Source of the DNA: Siphonodentalium dalli
Taxonomy: Eukaryota > Mollusca > Scaphopoda > Gadilida > Siphonodentaliidae
Direction: 5' to 3'
Assembly (NCBI GenBank): GCA_032622095.1
Contig: CP136068.1
Location: 53,714,025 to 53,778,024, forward strand
DNA: 64,000 nt
Position 1 is the first letter of the stretch; each line of letters opens with the position of its first letter. Positions 11,659-22,676 of this stretch are shown here, one piece after another. Below the pieces are notes generated by a model. The model was not told the origin of the DNA and did not search any database. It worked only from the letters and a program-made list of their open reading frames with translations. Both the position numbers and the translations under genes were made by a program.

Positions 11659-11944
11659 CAGTGGCGGGGTCAATGGGGCCTAGGGAAGACCGCCCCCAAA
11701 AAACATGTCAAATGTCATGTAAACGTCAGGAAATACCTCCTAGGCATTCAAATATTCACAGTGTTCCTGCCCAGGGGAGCCCCCGGACCAACGATTGGGG
11801 GCGACCCCTCCCATGTATGCGCTCCCCAAATCAGGCCTTCGTGATATGCTTTCGGCATATCAAATGCATGATATATCCCCCACATATCCCCCACATATGC
11901 TAATTAATGTGCACCCCTAAATGGGAACCCTGGCACCGCCACTG
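11659..11944. mobile_element. CAGTGGCGG...CCGCCACTG unit inside the foldback
   Basis: A 286-bp unit starting CAGTGGCGG and ending CCGCCACTG, short terminal inverted repeats of hAT-like style. The outer copy of the motif recurs inverted in the right foldback arm (CGCCACTGGACTGTAC at 14318-14333), so it may be part of the foldback arms rather than a separate insertion. I found no clean 8-bp target duplication. A related 'CAGTGGCGGGCC' start occurs at 12095. Confidence 0.4.
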
Positions 11945-12214
11945 GTGTGCACCGGGTATATTATAACGAAACGCTGCAAGAATGTCAGAGTAGCCTAACA
12001 TGCACAGGGGCGACAAGTTCTTCCCCGTTCACCCCTGTACATTTTACTCTGGCATCTCATGGGCCAACGTAACGTTATAGTATCTGGTGTATTGTCAGTG
12101 GCGGGCCAGGATTCCCATTTAGGTGGGGGCAGTAGGAAAAGTTTGAATATTTTGATGCCCCATGAACGATTTCCGGGCGTTTACATGACATTGGACATGT
12201 TTTGGTCGGTGCGT

Positions 12215-12414
12215 ATAAAAGCCGAACACAACCGAACACAACCGAACATAACCGAACACAAGTCCAAATAATGGGAAATTACACGAATAATGTTCATAGG
12301 CGTGTGTATTCATGTTCACACTATACTTTGGTGGAGTTCGGGCCAATAATAAGTGTTTTATTCGATATTTTGTAAAACGCGTTTAGTGTTCGGCATAGAA
12401 AAGCCGAACACAAG
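12215..12414 (+). repeat. inner inverted repeat, left copy (GCCGAACACAA)
   Basis: Starts with tandem CCGAACACAA units, passes through AATAATAAGTGTTTTATTCG and ends AAAAGCCGAACACAAG. It is inverted at 14019-14229. A third, shorter copy in the inverted orientation lies at 13766-13870. Confidence 0.88.
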
Positions 12415-13205
12415 CTTCTCTCGTGGATTAGTCTATAACGGCTGTCTAGCTAGGTGATAATTAATATCAGACTGATATATGGTCACTAAGCCGAAAGGCT
12501 TTAATTGTTGTTGGTGGCGGTCTCTCACCTATTGTAGTTCAGTGTTTTGACAGTTAGTTGCAATCAGTATTTGATGCCGCCTACTATTATAGAAACAAAA
12601 TGCTTTTGGTGGGCCCCGCCATGAAAGACAACGTACGATTGTAAAAACAATAGTTGAGTGACAAGAAAGTGAGTTCATGGTGCAATATCCGAGAAGTTCT
12701 ATATAAGAATGTGGTATGATATTATTTGGCAAATCACAATCTCAGCAGTATTTGGCATTCTGATCACAGGTCTGAAAATTCTACAATGCCTAATTCCAAA
12801 TTGATTTACCCATGCGAAAAATAATTATTCCTTTCATATCACATTCCTGTCATATCAGGCACATTTTTGAAAACGATCTTAAATTCCTGCATATCAGACT
12901 TTTAAAAAGATACAATACGAAACGCTCTTTATTCGTATTCAGACAATTCATTTCAATTCAATCGGTATTCGATGCATGACATTGTGTTTCTACGATAAGT
13001 TGAACACTGGCTTTATATCGGCTTCCACCATACAGCATGATATACACAAAAGTTAGGCACGCATCAGAGCCATTTCCATCCACTGACTTCAAGGAGAACA
13101 AACTCTGCCCAAATCAGTTCCGCCGAGGACAGAATTTGCCTACCTCTAATATCGGATATTCTTGAATGGCATGCATTGCATATAAGTATATATAGTATAT
13201 TGTAT

Positions 13206-13690
13206 ATTATTGCGAACAAAGCGTACATTTGGCCAGGAACGGCGAGCGTTGAATAAGAAATTAGCTAAAAACTGGAAAATATCCGACTAACAGGAATCAA
13301 GAACTCGCCGTTCCTGGCCAAGTGTACGCTTTGTTCGCAATATTAGTGTCTAAATGTTGCAATATTAATGAACGGGATATGCTAACCTTTCGAATGGTGT
13401 ATAATATGTATTTTTACATAGCGTAAAACGCGAGAAATGTGAGCTTATATCTCTGTTCTTGATTCCTGTTAGTCGGATTTTTTCCAGTTTTTAGCTAATT
13501 TCTTAGTCAACGCTCGCCGTTCCTGGCCAAATGTACGCTTTGTTCGCAATATTAGTGTCTAAATATTGCAATATTAATGTACGGGATATGCTAACCTTTC
13601 GAATGATGTATAATATGTATTGTTACATAGCGTAAAACGCGAGAAATGTGAGCTTATATCTCTGTTCTTGATTCCTGTTAGTCGAAATAG
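13206..13690. repeat. 209-bp direct duplication with an inverted partial copy
   Basis: The block from CGCCGTTCCTGGCCAA to ATTCCTGTTAGTCG occurs at 13306 and again at 13515 (spacing 209 bp) with few differences. A partial inverted copy (GCGAACAAAGCGTACATTTG ... GGAACGGCGAGCG) lies at 13208-13250. The result is one inverted and two direct copies in under 500 bp. No coding content. Confidence 0.88.
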
Positions 13691-14018
13691 TCATTCTGTA
13701 ACTCGGAACTCGTTCCTGTTCCTCGTTCCGTTCCTGTTACTCGAAATAGTCAATCCCCAGAAGTTTGTGTTCGGCCTTTCTATGCCGAACACAAACGCGT
13801 TATACAAAACACCCATTATTGAACCAAACTCCACCAAACTTCGTATATAGTAATAGCATGAACGTGAATACATATGCCTATGCACTTTACAATTAATTAA
13901 GGTGGTCTTATATTTAGTAGACTGTATATAGAGTTATATATCTCAAACGCCAGCTAACGCCACATCTATGCATATCTATGTGTTAATTAATTACCGGTGA
14001 CTGAGTGTCGAACATAAA

Positions 14019-14229
14019 CTTGTGTTCGGCTTTTCTATGCCGAACACTAAACGCGTTTTACAAAATATCGAATAAAACACTTATTATTGGCCCGAACTCC
14101 ACCAAAGTTCGTATAGTAATAGTGTGAACATGAATACACACGCCTATGAACTTTATTCGTCTAATTTCCCATTATTTGGACTTGTGTTCGGTTATGTTCG
14201 GTTGTGTTCGGTTGTGTTCGGCTTTTATG
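14019..14229 (-). repeat. inner inverted repeat, right copy
   Basis: Reverse complement of 12215-12414 with few differences, ending in tandem TTGTGTTCGG units. The two copies flank 1.6 kb that includes the 209-bp duplication, so this is a second foldback nested in the outer one. Confidence 0.88.
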
Positions 14230-14689
14230 AGCTCCCGTTTTGGTAGGGGCCCATATTGTCTGAAATAGCAAGTAGAGGTTTAATGGGGGCAATGGGAATT
14301 TTGGGACCCCTTGGCTTCGCCACTGGACTGTACACTATTTAGTAAACGATAATACCCCGATAAAACAAAATCTTCGGAGAATCGGACCTTCGGAGAATCG
14401 GACATTCGGAGTTATGGGCCGTCGAAGAATCGGGCCTTCGGAGTTATAGGTCTTCGGAGAATCGGCCCTTCGGAGTTATAGGTATTCGGAGTTATAGGTC
14501 TTCGGAGAATCGGCCCTTCGGAGTTATGGGCTTTCGGAGAATCGGATCTTCGGAGTTATGGGCCGTCGGAGAATCGGGTCTTCGGAGTTGTGGGCCGTCG
14601 GAGAATCGGGTCTTCGGAGTTGTGGGCCTTCGTAGTAATAGGTCTTCGGAAAACCGGTCTGACACCCTAAATATGCGGGTTTTTCTTTG

Positions 14690-15430
14690 AAAACAATTTT
14701 GGCGATATCACGTACACGGGGGTGATCCAACTGGAACACAAACCATTTGCTAATTGTCATCTCAATACATCCAAAATAGCGTACAAAAGCCTCAATAGAG
14801 TATTTAAGACCATCAAGTGTGTTCCATCCCATCCAATTGGTTTACGAAACCACGATACACTAGCTGGTTGGTTTGAGATATTCGATGATGGTTTTGTACA
14901 CTAGTTGGGACACTCATAGGTTGGGTTGTGGGACATTTTGCATGGGATGGATTTAGACACCAGTTGTTTTAGACACTTCTGATTCTGATGGTTTGAGGTA
15001 ATCGTCCGGATACATGGGACACCCATTTGGATTGTTATGAACAGTCATTAAATGGCGTGGGACACCCAGCGGATGGTTTGGGGTTCTCAATTTGATGGTT
15101 TGAGACGCTCGTTGAGTTGTTTGGGATGTTTTGGAACACTCATTTGAGCGGGGTTGGACACCATTTGGGTGATTTGGGACACTAGTGGGGTTGATTTGGG
15201 ATACATATTGGGCGTTTCGAGAATCTAGTTGGCTGATTTGTGACACCAATCTATGAACTTTTTGTTTGGTATAGCATATTAACTAAAATGTTGGATTGAG
15301 ACACTCGTTGCGTGGATTTACACTCTTTGGGTGGTTTGGGACCCTCGGTAAGTGGGATTGGACACTCATTGGATATATTTGGATAATATTTATGTTGCTT
15401 TTGACACTCATCTGATGCATATATAAATTA
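14690..15430. repeat. two-sided degenerate minisatellite (GGTTTGGGACACTC), copy A
   Basis: Degenerate units of about 25-32 bp built on GGTTTGGGACACTCNTTGG. Orientation is complement-side up to about 14840 and forward from about 14870, so the array is mirrored around a centre near CCACGATACACTAGCTGG. It is homologous to 21790-23935, including AATTGTCATCTCAATACATC-type wording on the left side. The left side here is cut short by the foldback element. Confidence 0.7.
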
Positions 15431-16932
15431 TAGTATAGCTTTGTGCAAATAGAAGTGATTTGCTTTTCAGAAATTGTGTATTGTTGATCAGTGATTCCTG
15501 GATCACTATTAATATTATAAAAATCAGCTTCGTACTCATAAGTGCAAATATAGTCATTATGGGGGGGGGGGGGGGCGTGGGGTCTCTGGAGGAATACGGA
15601 ACCTAGAAAATCTGATTTATTTGAACATTCCTGGGGTGTAACACATTTGAAGCATCAAACCTTTCGTACGCGATTGTGTAAATAAAACCCAGCAGGCTCT
15701 CGGTTAATAGCCAGTTATGTTGGAAGGGCCACGTTAGAAGGTTTATCAATCTAAACCTCCCCATTATATGAAAATGTCATAGTGTATATTTGTATCTTTC
15801 TTCTGCTCATATTACCTGAAAATCCCTCAGAATTAATATAATACACCCTTACACCAGTTTTTTATAATTGAATTGCATTATTCCATTTAGTATAAAGAAA
15901 GGGCTAAATAATTCATCTCACATGGAGATACTTCGAATTGCGTAATGTCCATGATATACCTGGATATACAGGGTATTATGCTTATCCGTGCATGCTTGAC
16001 GAGTGTTTCTATCATATGGAAATTAAGGGAGGGGAAAATGACGCTTCGTTGGTGCAGGTAATATATGCGTACACAACAAAGAACAAATCGAGTACATGAG
16101 ACATTGCGATTTAATGACCGTTTCATGCATAACATCGAGATGTCGAGCTATCATGCAGGTGTTTTATGGGCTGAAACGTTGGAATCTCGATCATGAACCC
16201 CACGTAGCTATTAATTGTATGATGCTGCAATACTCGCTATATCTATATTTGCGAATGTTGGAAGAACCCGTTGTAAACTCGATGAAAACTCGAACCTAAC
16301 ATGGGGTGCAAATAGAAATTACTGGAAGGGGTGCATTTAGAAACTATAGGTGAACACCCCACACCCCACTGATTTAACACATCATAGCCTATACTGTTAA
16401 TGACATCAGAACATATATGAAACACAAACAAACATACATGCTTTCACTCTTGCGCATGCACCCACACCCTAAAGATGATCCATGTGCCGGTCTGTCCGAA
16501 TGATAATTGGGATATTTTCAAGCAGAAACGGTCAAAATGTGAAGCATATCATTCGCATCTTTGACATCCCAGCTCTGGTTTGGCGACATTTCATTGCAGG
16601 ATCGATCTGCGGCTTTGATACCCGAAGTTATGATGGGTACCCACACTTGGACTTAGCTAGTATTTTGCGAATCGCTCTGCAGGTTGGACAATTTCATGGT
16701 TAATTAAACATATATTTTTCTATTGATACACACATTAGCCGCCATATACGACTGATAATTATCGTTCAAACGAACCACCTAACGTCAGAATGTGTCTACT
16801 ATTTATGATAAAAGCGGAAATGAGTCGGAATTTCTATTAAAGTTATCGGGTGAGAGCAAGCTGTGGTCGCTATCTCATTGAGGGGATAATCCGCTTTGCG
16901 AAGTTATGTTTTAATAGTGGATATCACCCCAT
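15431..16932. other. anonymous non-coding DNA
   Basis: No supportable gene. A G15-type run lies at about 15561. Short open frames on both strands lack recognisable domains. Confidence 0.4.
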
Positions 16933-16936
16933 TTAA

Positions 16937-17416
16937 AGGTACCCAATCCGAACAGAGGGTCCCCATCTCAACAGATTCCAACAACAACAATCCGATCAAA
17001 GGGTCCTATATTACTATTTCTTTGGCTTTGGGGGTAAAAAATATTTGATTCGAGTCGAGGAACCCATCAAACAAAGCTCAGAGTTATTAGATATTGATTT
17101 TAGAAATTTGTTATTTACTCGAGATGAGTACTAATAATTGCCTTCAACTGCCGTAATCTGCTCGGGATGTGTACACCAAAATATATTCAAACAGGCAAGG
17201 ATGGATAACTCTAAAATCAAGTGGTAATAATAACGCAATTTTGACTGAGTTCTGGGCCAGAAAGTATTCCCGATAATGAAAAATAATAGATTTCTAAAAT
17301 CGATATCTAACCAATCTGAGCTTTGATGGGTGACTTCCTCGACTCGAATCAAATATATTTGACCCCCGAAGCCATTGAAATAGTAATTGAGAGGAGTTTT
17401 ATCGGGTTGAGTACCT
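16937..17416 (+). mobile_element. 480-bp TTAA-flanked element, copy 1
   Basis: Bounded by TTAA at 16933-16936 and 17417-17420. Termini are AGGTACCCAATCCGA and the complementary TCGGGTTGAGTACCT. Long imperfect terminal inverted repeats include TATTTGATTCGAGTCGAGGA on both sides. TTAA target sites are typical of piggyBac-type transposition (inference; no transposase seen). Copy 2 at 17770-18249 is the reverse complement and has exactly the same length. Confidence 0.85.
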
Positions 17417-17420
17417 TTAA

Positions 17421-17765
17421 CTGAGAGTTATATAGTTTCATCTGACCGAAGATATGTTCATTTATCAAAACCGCATGGTCTGGTTTGGTGATACCCTCGG
17501 GTTTGGCGATACCACGTACACGGGGTGTACCTGGATTTTTGACGCTGTTGGGTGACAATATTCAGGGGTAAAATATTTACTTTATATGCTATGGATGTAG
17601 AAATGGAATTGATGGGCGTTTGTGCATGCATGGTTTTAATTGAAAGAATAATCCATCGCCGACCCACCCTTAGCGATATCGATGCCATTGTTGGATAAAT
17701 GGGATTAATTGGTCAGACTTCAGAGTGATGGTAAATGGAGGAAAATTGTATCGACCCCCTTGTCC
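17421..17765. other. spacer between the two 480-bp elements
   Basis: 345 bp of unrelated sequence. It contains GGCGATACCACGTACACGGG, nearly identical to a word at 14701-14721 just outside the foldback element, which suggests a small shared repeat. No gene. Confidence 0.5.
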
Positions 17766-17769
17766 TTAA

Positions 17770-18249
17770 AGGTACTCAATCCGATAAAACTCCTCTCAAT
17801 TACTATTTCAATGGCTTCGGAGGTCAAAAATATTTGATTCGAGTCGAGGAAGTCACCCATCAAAGCTCAGATTTGTTAGATATCGATTTTAGAAATCTAT
17901 TATTTTTCATTATCGGGAATACTTTCTGGCCCAGAACTCAGTCAAAATTGCGTTATTATTACCACTTGATTTTAGAGTTATCCATCCTTGTCTGTTTGAA
18001 TAGATTTTGGTGTACACATCCCGAGCAGATTACGGCAGTTGAAGGCAATTATTAATACTCATCTCGAGTAAATAACAAATGTCAAAAATCAATATCTAAT
18101 AACTCTGAGCTTTGTTTGATGGGTTCCTCGACTCGAATCAAATATTTTTTACCCCCAAAGCCAAAGAAATAGTAATATAGGACCCTTTGATCGGATTGTT
18201 GTTGTTGGAATCTGTTGAGATGGGGACCCTCTGTTCTGATTGAGTACCT
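17770..18249 (-). mobile_element. 480-bp TTAA-flanked element, copy 2 (inverted)
   Basis: Bounded by TTAA at 17766-17769 and 18250-18253, 480 bp like copy 1 and in opposite orientation. On the + strand it carries an open frame overlapping most of its length (VEEVTHQSSDLLDIDFRNLL onward). The same frame in copy 1 is broken at its outer end. I do not recognise this frame as a protein family and think it is fortuitous. Confidence 0.85.
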
Positions 18250-18253
18250 TTAA

Positions 18254-19640
18254 TAAAACATGGGAATTAGTAATGCTGTGTACTTACCTGGACAATCCTG
18301 CCAACCTTTACAACTGGAGTCAGTTCTCAGCTTCACTTGGATGTTCGCTTTCAAAATACTATAAATCGCGTACAGACATGGGTGTGTCTGCTAACTACGC
18401 TGATTTGGTCTCTCGTGCGCGTTTATTAACCCTTACTTGCCAAACGCAATATGGGAAAATACAACAAACTACACCATATTGAGCGCACATAGGCCTATAT
18501 ATAGACCAACAGCCGCTGAGAGTTCGACCATTATTCATGAAGCTTGTCCAAATCCATGCTCAAAATTGCCATATTACATAGCATTATACGATAGCCTACT
18601 GATTTTCAAGAGCGAAGTATGGCCAACAAGAGCAAGCTCTCCCAGCGTCAGAATCCTTTCTCAGGGATAGTGACGCCGTTAAAACACCGATTTTTTACAC
18701 GATTCTTGTAAATCTGTAAACAACTATGGCTTAGATTGCTACAGTGGATTTATAATAGAAACGGTAACGTATTATGTCGGTAACGTATTATGTCGGAATC
18801 AAACACTTATTTCAGTGGCAATTCATAAAAACTTCCAACTGGTCTAAATATGCGATGTGTATAATAAACTATATGTAATGTGCAAACAACTGAGTATGAG
18901 TAAATAAACTACTCCCAACCGTTTTGGAGATGCAGGGGAAAAGCTTGGTAACGTATCTGTCGCAAAATTTCCGTACCATTCTAAAGTGGCATTACTTATG
19001 GAATTCCTTCGAACACTAGGCGGCAAACTGAACTGAGTGGTCATTACATAGATAATGTATGGCCTTCGTGTTCACTTTTACTGAGTATTCCATGTTGTAA
19101 AAACAATTTCAAGAGCCATGTATGAGTTATTTCGTCGGTAACGTATTCTGTCGCATATTTTTGCGACAGCCACTCCCGACGCCATAAAACTGTGGAAATT
19201 ATCCAGGGTTTAGTGTCTATGCACGTGTGCTAACGCACGTGTCTTGTGGTTTAAATCGGCGATATCACGTTCCGCAGCGGATGGTAAAAACGCGGAATCG
19301 GCTGGTCGCGACGTTTCACATACATCTTGCGACAGGGTGTTTTGGGTCCATATAGACGACATGATGTAACGTGGACGCGCAGGAAGAGGCGTTATGAGCC
19401 AGTGGTGATATTTATTCATTTGATATGATCTTATGTTGTAAAACTTAGGATAGCATGTCAAATATGTCACCCGTTTTCTTTCCGAAAATCAACAGCGACA
19501 CGAAAATTGCGCATTGCGCCCATTTAGCTGAGAATATGATAAATTCAAATAGTATCGTTATCTCATTATGCACTGTTCTATTAAAATATCGCGCAATAAA
19601 TTATGATAATGCAGGATAATCAGCTATTTGGTTGCTCAAT
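18254..19640. other. non-coding DNA with GGTAACGTATTATGTCG repeats
   Basis: GGTAACGTATTATGTCG occurs twice in tandem at 18761-18796; variants with TATCTGTCGC and TATTCTGTCGC lie at 18955 and 19138, the last next to a short hairpin (TGTCGCA...TGCGACA). The section 19180-19390 is locally richer in CpG. No gene supported. Confidence 0.5.
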
Positions 19641-19659
19641 TGATAATTTTCTCAAATTT

Positions 19660-19905
19660 AGGGGGGTGGGTGTCCAAAACTGACCGGAAAAAACTTCCTG
19701 AAACGGAAAAAAAGGGTGGGTGTCCAAAATTGCCTGGAAAAAAAGGCCGGAAGCGGAAGAAATTGGGTGGGTGGGTCCCCCGAGGCCGGAAAAAATTAAA
19801 ATGATCATACGTGCCTGGAAATTTTTTCCGACCCCCCCCCCCCCCCCCACTGTAAGTATAATTAATATATTTCGTGTAAGTACAATTAACGCGTTTGCAT
19901 AGCGG
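19660..19905. repeat. GGGTGGGTGTCCAAAA repeat with C-run and TTTCGTGTAAGTA units
   Basis: Short tandem units around GGGTGGGTGTCCAAAA, then CATACGTGCCTGGAAATTTT, a C-run of about 18, and GTAAGTATAATTAATATATT units. The family is shared with 5909-6110 but the order and orientation of the modules differ. Confidence 0.75.
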
Positions 19906-20454
19906 ATTCATGCCCTGTCTTAAAATCATTCTTGATATTAAATTCAGATATCAGTCATAAATTCTAGGCAGGGACGTCGCGAAAGTGGATTGGGGGGAGG
20001 GTATCTCATCCCCAAACTTCAATTCCCATGCCTCACCCAGCATCAGTTGGAAATGTCACTTTCGCATAATAGATCGATATCGTTCCGATTATTTTATTTT
20101 CTGAGCAGTGTTTAGTGTGAACGTTGTTGTTGTTCATAGACCAAATTTGAGTATGTTCCTACTTTTGGTCGAATGTTTTGACCGAAAAGACTATCAGTTT
20201 GGAAAATTCCAATCATATGTGTGTTACTGACAGAGTGTTGGTTGAACATTTCTACCAGTTGGAAAATTTGAGGTACTCGTTGGAAAATTCAGACTCAAAC
20301 GGGTGAAAATGAGATTTCTCATTTCAATGCGGTGCAGATGGAAATTATAAGTTGGACACCCCTCAACGGAGACCATCAACGGAGACCCTCTAGCCACGCC
20401 CATCAACGGAGACCCTCCAGCCACGTCCATCAATTTAGTTAGACGACACACAGT

Positions 20455-20510
20455 ATGTGTGTGAGGGTGTGAGGGGGTGTGTGTATGTGTGAGGGTGAGT
20501 GTGTGTGAGG

Positions 20511-20541
<31 letters not shown>

Positions 20542-20546
20542 GGGTC
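20455..20546. repeat. GTGTGAGG microsatellite and long G-run
   Basis: Simple repeat of GTGTGAGGGTGTGTG type passing into a G-run of about 18. The minus-strand Pro/Thr/His-rich reading is an artefact of the repeat. Confidence 0.95.
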
Positions 20547-20679
20547 CATTGTTCGTTAGACAAGATTTTTGGTTTACTTAATTTTGTCCCAATAAAAAAA
20601 ACGCTATATTTGAGACTGCCATCTGAAAAAAAGAGATCGACTGAGCGTGGTTTGCAGTACAACTAAACTATTAACAAAA

Positions 20680-21780
20680 ACAAAACAAAAAGCTTATTCA
20701 AGTAAATTCAAACACACTTTTCAATGTTTATTTCCCATTAAACTGTAATTTATTTGAGATTAATACATAATATAACAGACGGGGTATGCATGGAAATAGA
20801 TAATAGATACATATATGGAATATGTAAACAAAAAATGGTGAAAATTGTAATTTTCTGGTTGAGACTTGGATTTTAAGGTGAACCTATATTACATGGATGA
20901 CAAGTTGTTTTGGCGTTAATTTGTCGTGCAGAATCTGGGGAACAATATATTCAAAATTCGCTTTGGGGAAAATTGTCTACATATCTTTGAAATAGTGTCC
21001 TATGTGTGGCTTTTTGTGTGTTAATTTTGCAGTTCCTTATTAGTCCAGTCAAACTGATGGAATGAAACGCCCAAATGTGAACAAATTGCTATGCAAATGA
21101 CTTTTGGTGTTTTTGAGTGTGACTATACTCATATAATAACATGTCCAAAATCCCCATGAATTCAATTTTGGGTAAAAAAAGACTGGAATATGTATACAAA
21201 AATGGTGAAAATTGGAATTTGGAATCTGCCAAACATATTTAAACGTTCAGTCGAGTTCCCTGATTGCCAAAATGCGACCAAATAATGACATATCCAAAAT
21301 TTCCATGCGTTTCATGAAGGGAAAGTCGTTAATTTTGGATAAAAATGAAGAAAATATGTAAGAAAATGGTGAAAATTGGAATTTTTGTCCGGAAACCAGG
21401 TCAGCCAACGTGTATCCCACCAGACTGGGGCCCCAGTATTTAACTTTATCCATTTTTTTTTCGTAAGGAGTCTGCTCAAACTATTTTGACGCCAACATGT
21501 GGCCGTGTATGTACCAGGCAATATGGCTGCCATTTCCTGGAGAGTTCTACCAATCACTTCAATGTCCTCTAAATTTATTAATGTGACAGAAACCTCTCAA
21601 ACTATAAAATGGCGAATCCTAATCCGATATAATAAGTCATATCCCGAGGATTTGACAATTCGGTGTCTAAAGGAATTTAAAAAATGACAGCGAAAATGGC
21701 AGTCGGAAGTGAACAATTGAAGTGGTTTTTTTATGTTGATTTTTGTTTCTAAATCTTACGATATCGAATAATTGTATAGC
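20680..21780. other. old dispersed-repeat DNA
   Basis: No gene seen. ATATGT(A)nA-rich...AATGGTGAAAATTG words recur at 20833, 21202 and 21366, indicating a decayed tandem or dispersed family. Confidence 0.45.
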
Positions 21781-21789
21781 CAATATTTA

Positions 21790-22676
21790 GTCATATATGC
21801 CACCATACGTGTTTCCAAAGCCACGAACTAGTTTTATAATAGATCAAATGAGTGTCCCAAACGACCTAATTTTACGAGTGCGCCAAACCATATACAGAGT
21901 TGCAAAACCCATCTACTATCCAAAAACCCACATGTCAGTACCCAAATCCATACGACGGGCGCCCCAAATCCAAATATTGTCCCAATCTATTGAAGGGGTG
22001 TCCCAATCCACCAAACGAGTTTCACAAACCACCCAGACTGATGTAGACTGAGGTAGGTAGTGCCCCAAACGATACTCAACTGGTGTCATTACCCACACAT
22101 ATAGTCCCCCAAACAATGCATCTGGTATTTCAACCGATCCAAATGAGTGTCCCAAACGACCAAATGAGTGTCTCAATTTACCTGATTAGGGACTCAATCC
22201 ACTCAACGAATGTTTCCAAACCACACTGGTAGTGCTCCAGACTTTTCAACGATGTTCGAAACCACACAGGTGTGTCCCTATCCATCAAACAGGTATCCAA
22301 AACTATCCAATGAGTGTCCATAACCACCCAATTGGTGCCCCAAATCATCCAACTAGAATCACAAATCATCCAGCGGGTGACCCAAACCATAAAACTAGCA
22401 ACACAAACCATCCAATAAATTCCATATCCATCCAACTGGACAGGTGTTACATACCAACTACCAACTGTCATCCCAATACATCTCCAATAATGTACAAAAC
22501 CCTCCATCGAGTATTTCAGACGACAAAGTGAGTTTATCAAACCATCCAATGAGTTTGCCAAAACATGGTTTGATATATTTGATGGGTGGTTTTGTACACT
22601 AGTTTGGGGCGCTCATTAGATGATGTGGGACATTCAGTGGGTGGTTTGAGACAATAGTTGGACGTTTTTAATCACT
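21790..22676. repeat. two-sided degenerate minisatellite, copy B left part
   Basis: Units of about 25-32 bp written as GAGTGTCCCAAACNACCNAA on the + strand from 21790 to about 22562, then flipping to GGTTTGNGACACTC orientation from about 22570. The flip region (ACATGGTTTGATATATTTGA, then GGTTTTGTACACTAGT) matches the flip region of copy A near 14870. Long cross-frame ORFs here are repeat artefacts. Confidence 0.75.

Larger units (their letters stand above)
11371..14655. mobile_element. composite foldback element with tandem-subrepeat arms
   Basis: A 3.3-kb inverted structure. The left arm (11371-11625) consists of tandem 15-16-bp units reading CCCATAACTCCGAAG or GTCCGATTCTCCGAAG. The right arm (about 14370-14655) is the same array inverted, CTTCGGAGAATCGG / CTTCGGAGTTATGG. 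Termini are TTTTTCCGAAGACC and GGTCTTCGGAAAA. Just inside the arrays both arms continue symmetrically: ATAGTGTACAGTCCAGTGG at 11647 and its complement at 14320. Arms made of short tandem subrepeats are the hallmark of Foldback elements (Drosophila FB, sea urchin TU). No transposase is visible. Further repeats are nested inside and listed separately. Confidence 0.8.

Noticed and set aside
11659-11944. Confident hAT insertion with an 8-bp duplication
   Set aside because: The ends look right, but the flanking 8-mers differ and the outer motif belongs to the symmetrical foldback arms.
17735-18055. 106-codon frame in the inverted TTAA element
   Set aside because: The same stretch in copy 1 is not fully open and no domain is recognisable; the TIR-based explanation is sufficient.
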